In this document: positions 1 through 5,307 of the stretch, in pieces | Layout of the letters: each line of letters starts with the position of its first letter | Numbering within the stretch: position 1 is the first letter of the stretch | The notes under the pieces: generated by a model | Told to the model about the DNA's origin: nothing | The model's database searches: none | Seen by the model: only the letters and a program-made list of their open reading frames with translations | Origin: Bacilli bacterium | GTDB taxonomy: Bacteria > Bacillota_I > Bacilli_A > RFN20 > CAG-288 | Length of the DNA stretch: 5,307 nucleotides | NCBI GenBank assembly: GCA_028707375.1 | Contig: JAQWCB010000066.1 | Span: 1-5,307 of the forward strand | Direction of reading: 5' to 3' | Translations under genes and position numbers: made by a program

Positions 1-85
1 ATATTCGATTTTGAAAGAGATGGGGCTCGCCATCGGGAATGTATTCATATAGTGGAAGATATGGATTATATATTTGTTTCTTCAT
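1..85 (-). CDS. Glycoside hydrolase family 43 protein, N-terminal fragment (cut by window edge)
   Basis: Only the first 28 codons are in the window; the gene continues past position 1. The peptide starts MKKQIYNPYLPLYEYIPDG and continues with EPHLFQNRI. This matches the characteristic start of GH43 enzymes (beta-xylosidase / alpha-L-arabinofuranosidase type), whose pattern is roughly NPYLPxxEYxPDGEPHxFxxRxY. By family knowledge, the Asp of PDGEP (D18) would be the catalytic general base at the entrance of the five-bladed propeller. No signal peptide is present, so a cytoplasmic enzyme acting on imported oligosaccharides is likely. The ATG at 83-85 is supported by a strong AAAGGGGG ribosome binding site (93-97 core, 7-nt spacing). 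It lies downstream of the Pho operon on the same strand but has its own candidate promoter and operator, so it is probably a separate unit. Exact substrate and subfamily cannot be told from 28 residues. Confidence 0.82.
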   Translation of the reverse strand, partial: MKKQIYNPYLPLYEYIPDGEPHLFQNRI

Positions 86-110
86 GTTCGTGCCCCCTTT
101 TACCAAAAAA

Positions 111-136
111 TAAATGATAGGGAATTGTTTCATTTA
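111..136 (-). repeat. 7-bp inverted repeat in the GH43 leader
   Basis: TAAATGA (111-117) and TCATTTA (130-136) are exact inverted copies separated by 12 nt. They sit between the candidate -10 and the ribosome binding site of the GH43 gene. On the minus strand the second arm runs directly into a short T tract (TTTTTT, 105-110), so it superficially resembles a terminator or attenuator. However, each arm has a single G/C base, so the hairpin would be weak. It could equally be a protein-binding site near the transcription start, or chance. Confidence 0.25.
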
Positions 137-140
137 AAAA

Positions 141-169
141 ATATTATCATAATTGGCTTGAACGTTCAA
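141..169 (-). promoter_or_regulatory. Candidate sigma-A promoter for the GH43 gene
   Basis: On the minus strand, TTGAAC (164-169) serves as a -35 element. A 17-nt spacer separates it from TAATAT (141-146). TGA immediately precedes the -10, giving an extended -10 (TGATAATAT). Each hexamer matches consensus at 4 of 6 positions, while spacing and TG extension are ideal. A slightly shifted -10 (GATAAT, 5 of 6, 15-nt spacer) is an alternative. Transcription would start near 134, leaving a leader of about 50 nt before the ATG at 85. The assignment is by inspection only. Confidence 0.5.
158..169. promoter_or_regulatory. Perfect 12-bp palindrome TTGAACGTTCAA, LacI/GalR-type operator candidate
   Basis: TTGAACGTTCAA reads identically on both strands and has the central CG step typical of LacI/GalR-family operators, such as the AACGTT core of PurR and GalR sites. 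It covers the candidate -35 hexamer of the GH43 promoter, where a bound repressor would block RNA polymerase. Symmetry stops at the next base on each side. It is not a good match to the CcpA cre consensus (TGWNANCGNTNWCA). The regulator is not in the window. Sugar-responsive repression of the GH43 gene is an inference from position and neighbour. Confidence 0.45.
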
Positions 170-210
170 ATTAGCAGTAGAGACTTAATAGAAAATTTTA
201 TGGGTAATAC

Positions 211-239
211 AAGCAATAAGTAATTTGAATAAGCAATAA
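211..239. repeat. 9-bp direct repeat AAGCAATAA, 20-bp period
   Basis: AAGCAATAA occurs at 211-219 and again at 231-239, with 11 bp between the copies, about two helical turns apart start to start. On the minus strand it reads TTATTGCTT twice, upstream of the candidate GH43 promoter (about 40 to 70 bp from the -35). That geometry would suit an activator binding direct repeats, for example an AraC-family protein. The sequence is AT-rich and chance is possible. No function is demonstrated. Confidence 0.35.
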
Positions 240-258
240 AATTGACTATATCTAACTG

Positions 259-1938
259 TTAAAAGTGTATAGTGATAGAAGTTCCTTCGCCTAATTTGGA
301 AGTGAGTTCAAGCTTGAGTTTATAATTGATACAGATGTGTTTGACGATAGATAAACCTAAACCAGTCCCACCCATTTTTCGCGATTTTGCTTTGTCAACT
401 CGATAGAAACGTTCAAATATTCTTTCTTGATATTTTTGAGGAATACCGATGCCGGTATCGCGGATAGATATTGATTTATCAGTGTCGAGAGATATATAGA
501 TATCTCCTCCAATCTTATTGTAAAGAACAGCGTTTTCTACGATATTTTTAATAAGAGATAAGGCATCTTCTCGCATCATGTGAATTTCAAAATCGTTTCC
601 ACTTACGTGCATTGAAATATTTTTGTCCTGTGCCATTTTCTGTAATATAGCTTTGGTCTCATTGACAATCTCCATACAAGATATATCATCGCAGATAGTG
701 GGTTTTGTAACTTCCAATTTGGATAGATCAAGCATTTGAATAATGATATCATTCATGCGATTGGCCTCAGATATTACGCGATCAAATGTTTTCTTTTTCT
801 CTTTTTCATCGACGATGATATTTTCCTTTATCAATTGGACATATCCTTTGATTGTAGTCAGGGGAGACTTGAGCTCATGCGAGGCATTTGCAAAGAAATC
901 TCGTTTGGATTTTGAAAGTATCTTTTCTTGTGTCACATCATTGAATACTAAGCAGACATCTCGTGTATTGTTATTTATCAGTGAGTATATATTTATCTTA
1001 TAATATTTGTTATCAGCAGTGACATATTCTTTATAGGTACTAATATTTTGTGATTTGGCTTTATTTACAATGTCATTGACTTCCTTCTTACGAAAAAAAG
1101 AAGTCAAGGGCTTACCTTTGGCAAGTTTGAAGGAAGTGGAAATAATTTTTTCTCCGGATTTATTAACCAAAATAATATTCCCTTCGTGATCGATGACAAT
1201 CAAGCCTTGAGGAATTGAGTCGATAATGTATTCTTTCTGCTCACTTTCACTGATTAAATTGGCTATTTTAATTTGATTGATCTTAGCGATTTGTTCGATA
1301 GCAGCTTGAATTGAATCAGTGGTAACTTCTTCATCATTTGGTGTCTGATTTTCGCTTCCTTCCATTTTCGTCACCTGTTCTTTAATCGGTGTCAAAGCCA
1401 TTTTTAAAAATCTATTAATCATAAAATAAAAAAAGACGGAAAGTATTAAATAAAATAGTATCCCGTAACCAATATATATTCCGATAACATTTATAATACG
1501 AGGCTTTATAATTGCGGTAACAATATAAAAATTGTTGGTTTCATCCAAGGTGTAATAATAGAAAAAATGATTGTTTTCACTGTCTTTTACTTCAGTGATT
1601 TGATTGATATTTGCACTGATGCTATCCTGAGAAAAACTCAAAGTGAAATTAGTGGATTTAGCAATCACATTTAAGGAATCAACCTGAAGATAACTAACGT
1701 AAATATCCTCGCTAATTTTATAAAAGGTATCGATGCAGTGCTTGCTAGCATAACTGGGACCTGAGGATAAATTATCTTGAAATATATCCTTATTCAATCG
1801 TTCATATTCAAGCAATTGTTCTCTGCTGGTTTTAATTTGGTTGGTATAAATATTGATATTCAATCCAGTCTCAACAACAATGAAGAGAAACAATAAAAAA
1901 AGATTGCTCAGCAAGAACAATTTATTTCTTTTTTTCAT
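259..1938 (-). CDS. phoR: PhoR-type membrane sensor histidine kinase (phosphate regulon)
   Basis: This 559-residue sensor kinase would autophosphorylate on His and pass the phosphate to the PhoP encoded just upstream. Visible layout: transmembrane segment at about 7-22; extracytoplasmic sensor region about 31-148; second transmembrane segment about 149-176; divergent HAMP-like linker about 182-228 (TPIKEQ ... DSIQAAIEQIAKI); cytoplasmic PAS domain about 235-338. The HisKA core follows with H-box SHELKSPL and phospho-acceptor His354. The ATPase has N-box Asn465/Asn469, G1 DTGIGIP (494-500), F-box ERFYRVD (509-515) and G2 GGTGLGLS (523-530). All catalytic motifs are intact. The PAS plus HAMP-like layout is that of Gram-positive PhoR/WalK-like kinases; the Pho assignment rests mainly on the pst-phoU-phoP context. 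The ATG overlaps the phoP stop as ATGA, with only a poor ribosome binding site (AGG abutting the ATG), implying translational coupling. It is the last operon gene, and ends in TAA. Confidence 0.9.
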   Translation of the reverse strand: MKKRNKLFLLSNLFLLFLFIVVETGLNINIYTNQIKTSREQLLEYERLNKDIFQDNLSSGPSYASKHCIDTFYKISEDIYVSYLQVDSLNVIAKSTNFTLSFSQDSISANINQITEVKDSENNHFFYYYTLDETNNFYIVTAIIKPRIINVIGIYIGYGILFYLILSVFFYFMINRFLKMALTPIKEQVTKMEGSENQTPNDEEVTTDSIQAAIEQIAKINQIKIANLISESEQKEYIIDSIPQGLIVIDHEGNIILVNKSGEKIISTSFKLAKGKPLTSFFRKKEVNDIVNKAKSQNISTYKEYVTADNKYYKINIYSLINNNTRDVCLVFNDVTQEKILSKSKRDFFANASHELKSPLTTIKGYVQLIKENIIVDEKEKKKTFDRVISEANRMNDIIIQMLDLSKLEVTKPTICDDISCMEIVNETKAILQKMAQDKNISMHVSGNDFEIHMMREDALSLIKNIVENAVLYNKIGGDIYISLDTDKSISIRDTGIGIPQKYQERIFERFYRVDKAKSRKMGGTGLGLSIVKHICINYKLKLELTSKLGEGTSITIHF

Positions 1939-2603
1939 CCTATTTTATAACCCATTCCGTATATGGTTCGAATGATGTTACCTGATCTATCATCCAATTT
2001 TTTTCGCAAAGAATTAATATGCATGTCGACTGATCTTGTTTCTAACGCAATGGAATTGCCGTAGATATCGGAAATAATCTCATCGCGAGATACTGGTTTC
2101 CCAAGATTTGACAAGAGGATCTTTAGCAGTTCAAACTCCATATTTGTCAGTTCGATATTTTGCTCTCCCTTTTTGCAGGTATATTTTTCAGTATTCAAAA
2201 CCAAGTCATTATAAGTGAGTATGTGCGAGGAGTAAAAACGTCTTACCTTTGAGTTTATTCGCGATAATAATTCCAATATGTCAAAAGGTTTTTCAATGTA
2301 GTCATCAGCTCCATAATCAAATCCATCAACTTTATCCATGAGCAAGCGCTTGGCGGAAATAATGATGATTTGAATGCTGTTGTTGTTCTTATCCTTGCGT
2401 ATTTCCTTGATGATATCCATTCCATCCATATCAGGGAGCATTAAATCTAAAAGAATCATATTAGGTTTTCGATGATTGAAAGCCTCAAAAAAATCCTTGG
2501 CATTCGAAAAAGTCGCAACCTCATATTTGGTTTTAGATAGAGTTGCATTGATGATATGAGAAATATCAGCGTCATCTTCAACAGAGTAGATTAAGTAAGA
2601 CAT
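1935..2603 (-). CDS. phoP: PhoP-type response regulator, OmpR/PhoB family
   Basis: This 222-residue protein is a two-domain response regulator. The receiver domain (about 1-118) has the acidic pocket E9/D10/D11, phospho-acceptor Asp53 in LLDLMLPDMDG, the switch residues Ser83 and Tyr102, and conserved Lys105 in EKPF. The C-terminal winged-helix DNA-binding domain (about 128-221) has the recognition helix around TRSVDMHINSLRKKL (189-203) and ends in the family's usual IRTIYGMGYKI. It would be phosphorylated by the adjacent PhoR and bind Pho boxes to switch phosphate-starvation genes. The length is slightly short but normal for the family. A strong ribosome binding site (AGGGGGT, 2610-2616) overlaps the phoU stop codon, 7 nt from the ATG. 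The gap to phoU is only 11 nt. Naming as PhoP rather than another OmpR-type regulator depends on linkage to pst and phoU. Confidence 0.9.
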   Translation of the reverse strand: MSYLIYSVEDDADISHIINATLSKTKYEVATFSNAKDFFEAFNHRKPNMILLDLMLPDMDGMDIIKEIRKDKNNNSIQIIIISAKRLLMDKVDGFDYGADDYIEKPFDILELLSRINSKVRRFYSSHILTYNDLVLNTEKYTCKKGEQNIELTNMEFELLKILLSNLGKPVSRDEIISDIYGNSIALETRSVDMHINSLRKKLDDRSGNIIRTIYGMGYKIG

Positions 2604-2614
2604 AAAATTACCCC

Positions 2615-3259
2615 CTAAACAATTTGTGTGTCTTTATAAAAACCGGTTGCAATGTAGATTGCCCACTCGGCGATGTTGGTAGCGTGATCAGCAATTCTTT
2701 CAATATATTTTACAATTAATGTTGTGTAAACTGCAAATGATGAAGACACTAAACGCTGATTATCAGCATCTATTAAATCGTTGATCAGTTCGGAATATCT
2801 TTGATCGACATAATCATCGCTAGCAATAACCTTTTTGGCGAGTATCAAATCATGTTGAATGTATGAGGTGAAGCTATCCTCCACCATCTTTAAGGCAAAT
2901 GAGGCTAATTCTGATATCTCGTCCTTTTTGAAATTCTCACGATTCTTAAGGCACACGGCAAAGGAAAGAATATCCTGAGCGTGATCTCCCAAACGCTCGA
3001 TATCTTCGACCATAGTCATAATGCCAGAGACAATTCGCATATCCTGGGCATACACTCGTTCCTTCAACATGATGTTTAAAACCTTTTGCTCAACGATTCG
3101 TTCATATTTATTGACGACATCATCATTGATAGCTTGATACTGCTTACTGCTATCATACTCAAAATATACGTTCATAGCGTATGATAGATTTGTTTCAACC
3201 TGTTGAACCATCTGTAAGATTATTTGATTTAGTTCTTTTATTTCTTCAACTATTGGCAT
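2615..3259 (-). CDS. phoU: Phosphate signalling complex protein PhoU
   Basis: PhoU is a cytoplasmic three-helix-bundle repeat protein. It links the Pst transporter to the PhoR kinase and damps Pho signalling and uptake when phosphate is sufficient. This 214-residue product has the usual family length. It carries both copies of the metal-binding PhoU signature: EDIERLGDHAQDI (85-97) in the first repeat and YIERIADHATNIAEW (185-199) in the second. The key acidic residues, Asp92/Asp191 and His93/His192, are retained. It is predicted all-helical, with no signal peptide or membrane segment. The ATG has a strong GAGGAG ribosome binding site (3266-3271) with 6-nt spacing. It sits 24 nt after pstB and 11 nt before phoP, the expected place for a protein that couples the two modules. 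It ends in TAG. Confidence 0.95.
   Translation of the reverse strand: MPIVEEIKELNQIILQMVQQVETNLSYAMNVYFEYDSSKQYQAINDDVVNKYERIVEQKVLNIMLKERVYAQDMRIVSGIMTMVEDIERLGDHAQDILSFAVCLKNRENFKKDEISELASFALKMVEDSFTSYIQHDLILAKKVIASDDYVDQRYSELINDLIDADNQRLVSSSFAVYTTLIVKYIERIADHATNIAEWAIYIATGFYKDTQIV
2702..2730 (-). promoter_or_regulatory. Possible internal promoter for phoP-phoR inside phoU
   Basis: On the minus strand, TTTACA (2725-2730) and TATATT (2702-2707) each match the -35 and -10 consensus at 5 of 6 positions and are separated by exactly 17 nt. They lie within the 3' part of phoU, about 100 nt upstream of the phoP start. TTTACA also fits the Bacillus-type Pho-box repeat pattern TT(A/C/T)A(C/T)A, with a weaker TTAATT copy 11 nt on. 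The stretch encodes a conserved PhoU segment (VYTTLIVKYIERI), so the match could be a by-product of AT-rich coding. Treat as tentative. Confidence 0.25.
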
Positions 3260-3283
3260 AATTATCTCCTCACTTTCTTATAT

Positions 3284-4054
3284 TTAACCAAAACGCCCGG
3301 TGATGTAGTCTTCTGTTTTCTTCTTCGTAGGGTGAGAAAACAATTCGGTTGTCTTGTTGAATTCAATGATTTCACCCAGCACAAAGAAAGCGGTATAGTC
3401 GGATATTCTTGTGGCCTGTTGCATGTTGTGAGTAACGATGACAATTGAATAATCTTTTTTCAATTCTTCAATCAACTTTTCTATTTTTAGAGTAGCGATT
3501 GGATCGAGGGCTGAAGTTGGTTCATCCATAAGTATTATCTCTGGTTCCATCGCGATTGCGCGAGCGATGCACAGTCGTTGTTGCTGCCCTCCTGATAGAC
3601 TTAAAGCTGACGATTTCAAACGACTTTTTACTTCTTCGTACAGCGCGGCTTTTTTCAAGGCATTGATAACAATTTGTTCTAACAAATTACGATTTTTAAT
3701 TCCTTGACAGCGCGGTCCATAGGCAACATTATCAAAGATAGAAAGTGGAAAAGGATTGGGATTTTGAAAAACCATTCCAATCTGAGACCGCAAAGCAATC
3801 GAATCATAATCATATATGCTTTTTTGACAATAGGTTAACTGACCATCGATATGACAATCAGGAATCAGGTCATTAAGGCGATTGAAACATCTTAAAAAAG
3901 TCGATTTTCCGCAACCACTAGGACCGATAAAGGCCGTGACTTTTTTGTTGTGAATATCGATATTAACATCTTTTAGCACTTGTTTACTTCCGTAGGACAA
4001 ATTGATATGGCGTGCGGAAAAAACAATTTCCGTATTGGTAGAATCATTTTTCAT
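3284..4054 (-). CDS. pstB: Phosphate ABC transporter ATP-binding protein PstB
   Basis: PstB is the ATPase that drives phosphate import through the PstC-PstA channel at the inner face of the membrane. The 256-residue protein has the normal family length and every ABC motif: Walker [10 protein letters not shown] (44-52, Lys50), Q-loop Gln97 in [12 protein letters not shown], signature LSGGQQQR (153-160), Walker B IILMDEP (173-179, catalytic Glu178), D-loop SALD (181-184) and switch His209 in VTHN. PstB-specific segments include the [13 protein letters not shown] stretch after Walker A, [16 protein letters not shown], and the C-terminal YITGRFG. The start is supported by GAAGGAGT (4063-4070), about 9 nt upstream of the ATG. 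The coding region overlaps the end of pstA by 11 nt, indicating co-translation with its membrane partner. No irregularity is seen. Confidence 0.97.
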   Translation of the reverse strand: MKNDSTNTEIVFSARHINLSYGSKQVLKDVNIDIHNKKVTAFIGPSGCGKSTFLRCFNRLNDLIPDCHIDGQLTYCQKSIYDYDSIALRSQIGMVFQNPNPFPLSIFDNVAYGPRCQGIKNRNLLEQIVINALKKAALYEEVKSRLKSSALSLSGGQQQRLCIARAIAMEPEIILMDEPTSALDPIATLKIEKLIEELKKDYSIVIVTHNMQQATRISDYTAFFVLGEIIEFNKTTELFSHPTKKKTEDYITGRFG

Positions 4055-5307
4055 TCTGTTTTACTCCTTCAAATTTTTTATTCAAACCATTTCCCAAAAG
4101 TTTTACTAATATATTAATTAAAAAATCAATGATGATAATAATGATGGCTACGGCACAGGCAGAAGAGTAATTGGGATTTTGACCATTCATCAAGGACCAG
4201 ATGTGAACGGCGAGCGTGGTCGAAGAACCATTGAGGAGAATATTGTCCTGGATTGAAGCCCCGGTAGCATATATCAAGGCGGCTGACTCACCGATTATTC
4301 TTCCAATTGATAATAGTGTTCCCGTTAGAATTCCAGATAGAGAACTTGGGAGAATAACTTTAAAAGTCGTTTGAGCTTGGGAAGCACCTAAAGCAAGGGA
4401 GGCGGGTTTATACGAACTGGGAATAGCTTTCATAGCTTCCTCAGTATTTGAAACAATAACAGGAAGTAACATAGCAGATAAGGTTAGAGCGCCAGAGATA
4501 ATTGAGCCGCCATTTGAACCGGCAGCAGCATTGACGATGGGAATAAAAATAATAGCTCCAGCTAAACCGAAAATAATAGATGGAATGCCAGAGGTTGCAA
4601 CAATTAAGTTTTTAATCATTCGCGTTATCTTGTTATCCTTGGCGTATTCGTGAAGATAAATGGCACATCCAATGCCCAAAGGCAAAGCCACGATAAGAGT
4701 TAAACCAATCATATATAAAGTCGAAATAATAGATCCGCGACATCCACCGCCTATCGTAATAAGGGACATTGTCACGATGGAATTTCCTTGATCAAATTGC
4801 TGAGCCATCATTTTGGCACCATCGCTGGCACTTGCAAAAATAACTCCTCCTTCAGCTTTGTTCAATATTATTGAATCAATCGACATATCATATATGCTAT
4901 CCATAGTCTCACCAGAATTCGAATTAACAATATTATTTAAGGGCGAGTTTGTATCAACATAGTTAATTAAAACGATGTCCTCCTGATTGATATCGACCGA
5001 ATCAACAAAGCTTACTCCCCACTTTTTCGAAAAGAAACTATTGGCAATAGCAGGGTCATCAAACAATAAATTGTCATCAATCGTGTCAGGATAGGAACAT
5101 GTCAAGGTGTCGGTATGATAATCGGAACTGACAAATTGCCAAGACAAAGTCGAAGATCCACGTGAGAAAACAAAACCGATAATCATTATTAAAATACACA
5201 CACCAAAGCCAGAAAAAATATAGGAAAAGATGTTGGCTAACCCATCGACAATTTTACGATGTTTCAAGCTCAACTTCTTTGCTGATTTTGAGGAAAATAA
5301 TGTGGTA
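4044..5307 (-). CDS. pstA: Phosphate ABC transporter permease PstA with enlarged extracytoplasmic loop (5' end open at window edge)
   Basis: PstA pairs with PstC to form the phosphate channel. Numbering here is from a possible TTG start at 5273 (409 residues). Transmembrane segments are seen at about 14-38, 181-205, 222-247, 257-277, 313-337 and 371-393. The cytoplasmic EAA loop that contacts PstB is at about 279-308, with [17 protein letters not shown] matching the PstA consensus. [12 protein letters not shown] (324-335) is also a family hallmark. The loop between the first two membrane segments is about 140 residues (40-180), far larger than the short loop of ordinary PstA (about 280-300 residues in total). 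The TTG has no spaced ribosome binding site: AAAGAAG abuts it. The reading frame stays open to 5307 without any ATG or GTG, so the true start may lie beyond the window; the feature is drawn as 5'-partial. It ends in TGA, overlapping pstB by 11 nt. Confidence 0.92.
   Translation of the reverse strand, partial: TTLFSSKSAKKLSLKHRKIVDGLANIFSYIFSGFGVCILIMIIGFVFSRGSSTLSWQFVSSDYHTDTLTCSYPDTIDDNLLFDDPAIANSFFSKKWGVSFVDSVDINQEDIVLINYVDTNSPLNNIVNSNSGETMDSIYDMSIDSIILNKAEGGVIFASASDGAKMMAQQFDQGNSIVTMSLITIGGGCRGSIISTLYMIGLTLIVALPLGIGCAIYLHEYAKDNKITRMIKNLIVATSGIPSIIFGLAGAIIFIPIVNAAAGSNGGSIISGALTLSAMLLPVIVSNTEEAMKAIPSSYKPASLALGASQAQTTFKVILPSSLSGILTGTLLSIGRIIGESAALIYATGASIQDNILLNGSSTTLAVHIWSLMNGQNPNYSSACAVAIIIIIIDFLINILVKLLGNGLNKKFEGVKQNEK

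Larger units (their letters stand above)
86..258. other. Intergenic region between phoR and the GH43 gene; no clear terminator
   Basis: This 173-bp AT-rich gap contains the GH43 ribosome binding site, the candidate promoter and palindromic operator, a leader inverted repeat and an upstream direct repeat, each listed separately. There is also a long-range 9-bp inverted pair, TTCAAATTA (165-173) and TAATTTGAA (221-229). No GC-rich hairpin followed by a T tract appears after the phoR stop. The only nearby stem, ACTATA (245-250) with TATAGT (268-273), is AT-rich and overlaps the phoR end. Pho-operon transcripts may therefore read through or end by another mechanism. Confidence 0.6.

Noticed and set aside
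105..136. Rho-independent terminator for the Pho operon in the GH43 leader
   Set aside because: The stem has one G-C pair per seven and a 12-nt loop, too weak for intrinsic termination. It also lies downstream of the GH43 promoter, so it is kept only as an inverted repeat.
245..273. ACTATA / TATAGT stem as phoR terminator
   Set aside because: The six-bp stem has only one G-C pair, a 17-nt loop, overlaps the phoR stop codon and is not followed by a proper T tract.
743..1003. Plus-strand 86-codon open frame
   Set aside because: It lies wholly antisense to the kinase core of phoR, shows no recognisable motif and no convincing ribosome binding site. It is a shadow of the conserved coding strand.
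3262..3444. Minus-strand 60-codon open frame overlapping the end of pstB
   Set aside because: It overlaps the well-supported pstB 3' end in another frame. The product is Arg/Pro/Thr-rich without family features, typical of a shifted-frame shadow.
1..5307. Mollicute genetic code (TGA as Trp)
   Set aside because: All four tryptophans in the predicted proteins are TGG, and TGA serves as the natural stop for pstA and phoP at ordinary protein ends.
1..5307. Mobile element, CRISPR array, tRNA or rRNA gene, or a new defence-type system
   Set aside because: There are no spaced repeat arrays, transposase or integrase motifs, or structured RNA genes. The coding space is fully accounted for by the Pho operon and the GH43 start.

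Overview
The window carries one tightly packed minus-strand phosphate (Pho/Pst) operon. Its visible order in the direction of transcription is pstA – pstB – phoU – phoP – phoR. It is followed by a 173-bp intergenic region and the first 28 codons of a glycoside hydrolase family 43 (GH43) enzyme, also on the minus strand. The DNA is AT-rich. Protein motifs, an OmpR-type PhoP with a PhoR-type kinase, and GGAGG-like ribosome binding sites suggest a low-GC Gram-positive (Bacillota-type) bacterium. A polysaccharide-degrading anaerobe is possible but is inferred only from the GH43 gene. Tryptophan is encoded by TGG wherever it occurs (three in PstA, one in PhoU), and TGA ends pstA and phoP. Nothing therefore suggests the Mycoplasma genetic code.

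Layout from the right edge: PstA (membrane permease, open to the window edge at its 5' end) overlaps pstB by 11 nt. PstB (ATPase) is followed after 24 nt by phoU. After 11 nt comes phoP (response regulator), whose stop overlaps the phoR start as ATGA. PhoR (sensor kinase) ends at 259. pstS and pstC, the usual upstream partners, are not in the window. No clear rho-independent terminator follows phoR. The 86-258 gap holds a candidate promoter for the GH43 gene, with a perfect 12-bp palindrome (TTGAACGTTCAA) over its -35 element. That palindrome resembles a LacI/GalR-family operator. Upstream of it lies a 9-bp direct repeat.

How it works together: PstA (with the unseen PstC) forms the phosphate channel, PstB powers it, and PhoU couples transporter state to PhoR. 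PhoR phosphorylates PhoP, which is expected to control Pho genes. Having transporter, coupler and two-component system in one unit makes a self-contained phosphate sensing and uptake module. The most unusual protein feature is PstA: its first extracytoplasmic loop is about 140 residues instead of the few tens usual for the family. I see no wholly new system here. The region is mainly a recognisable Pho operon with some distinctive details.
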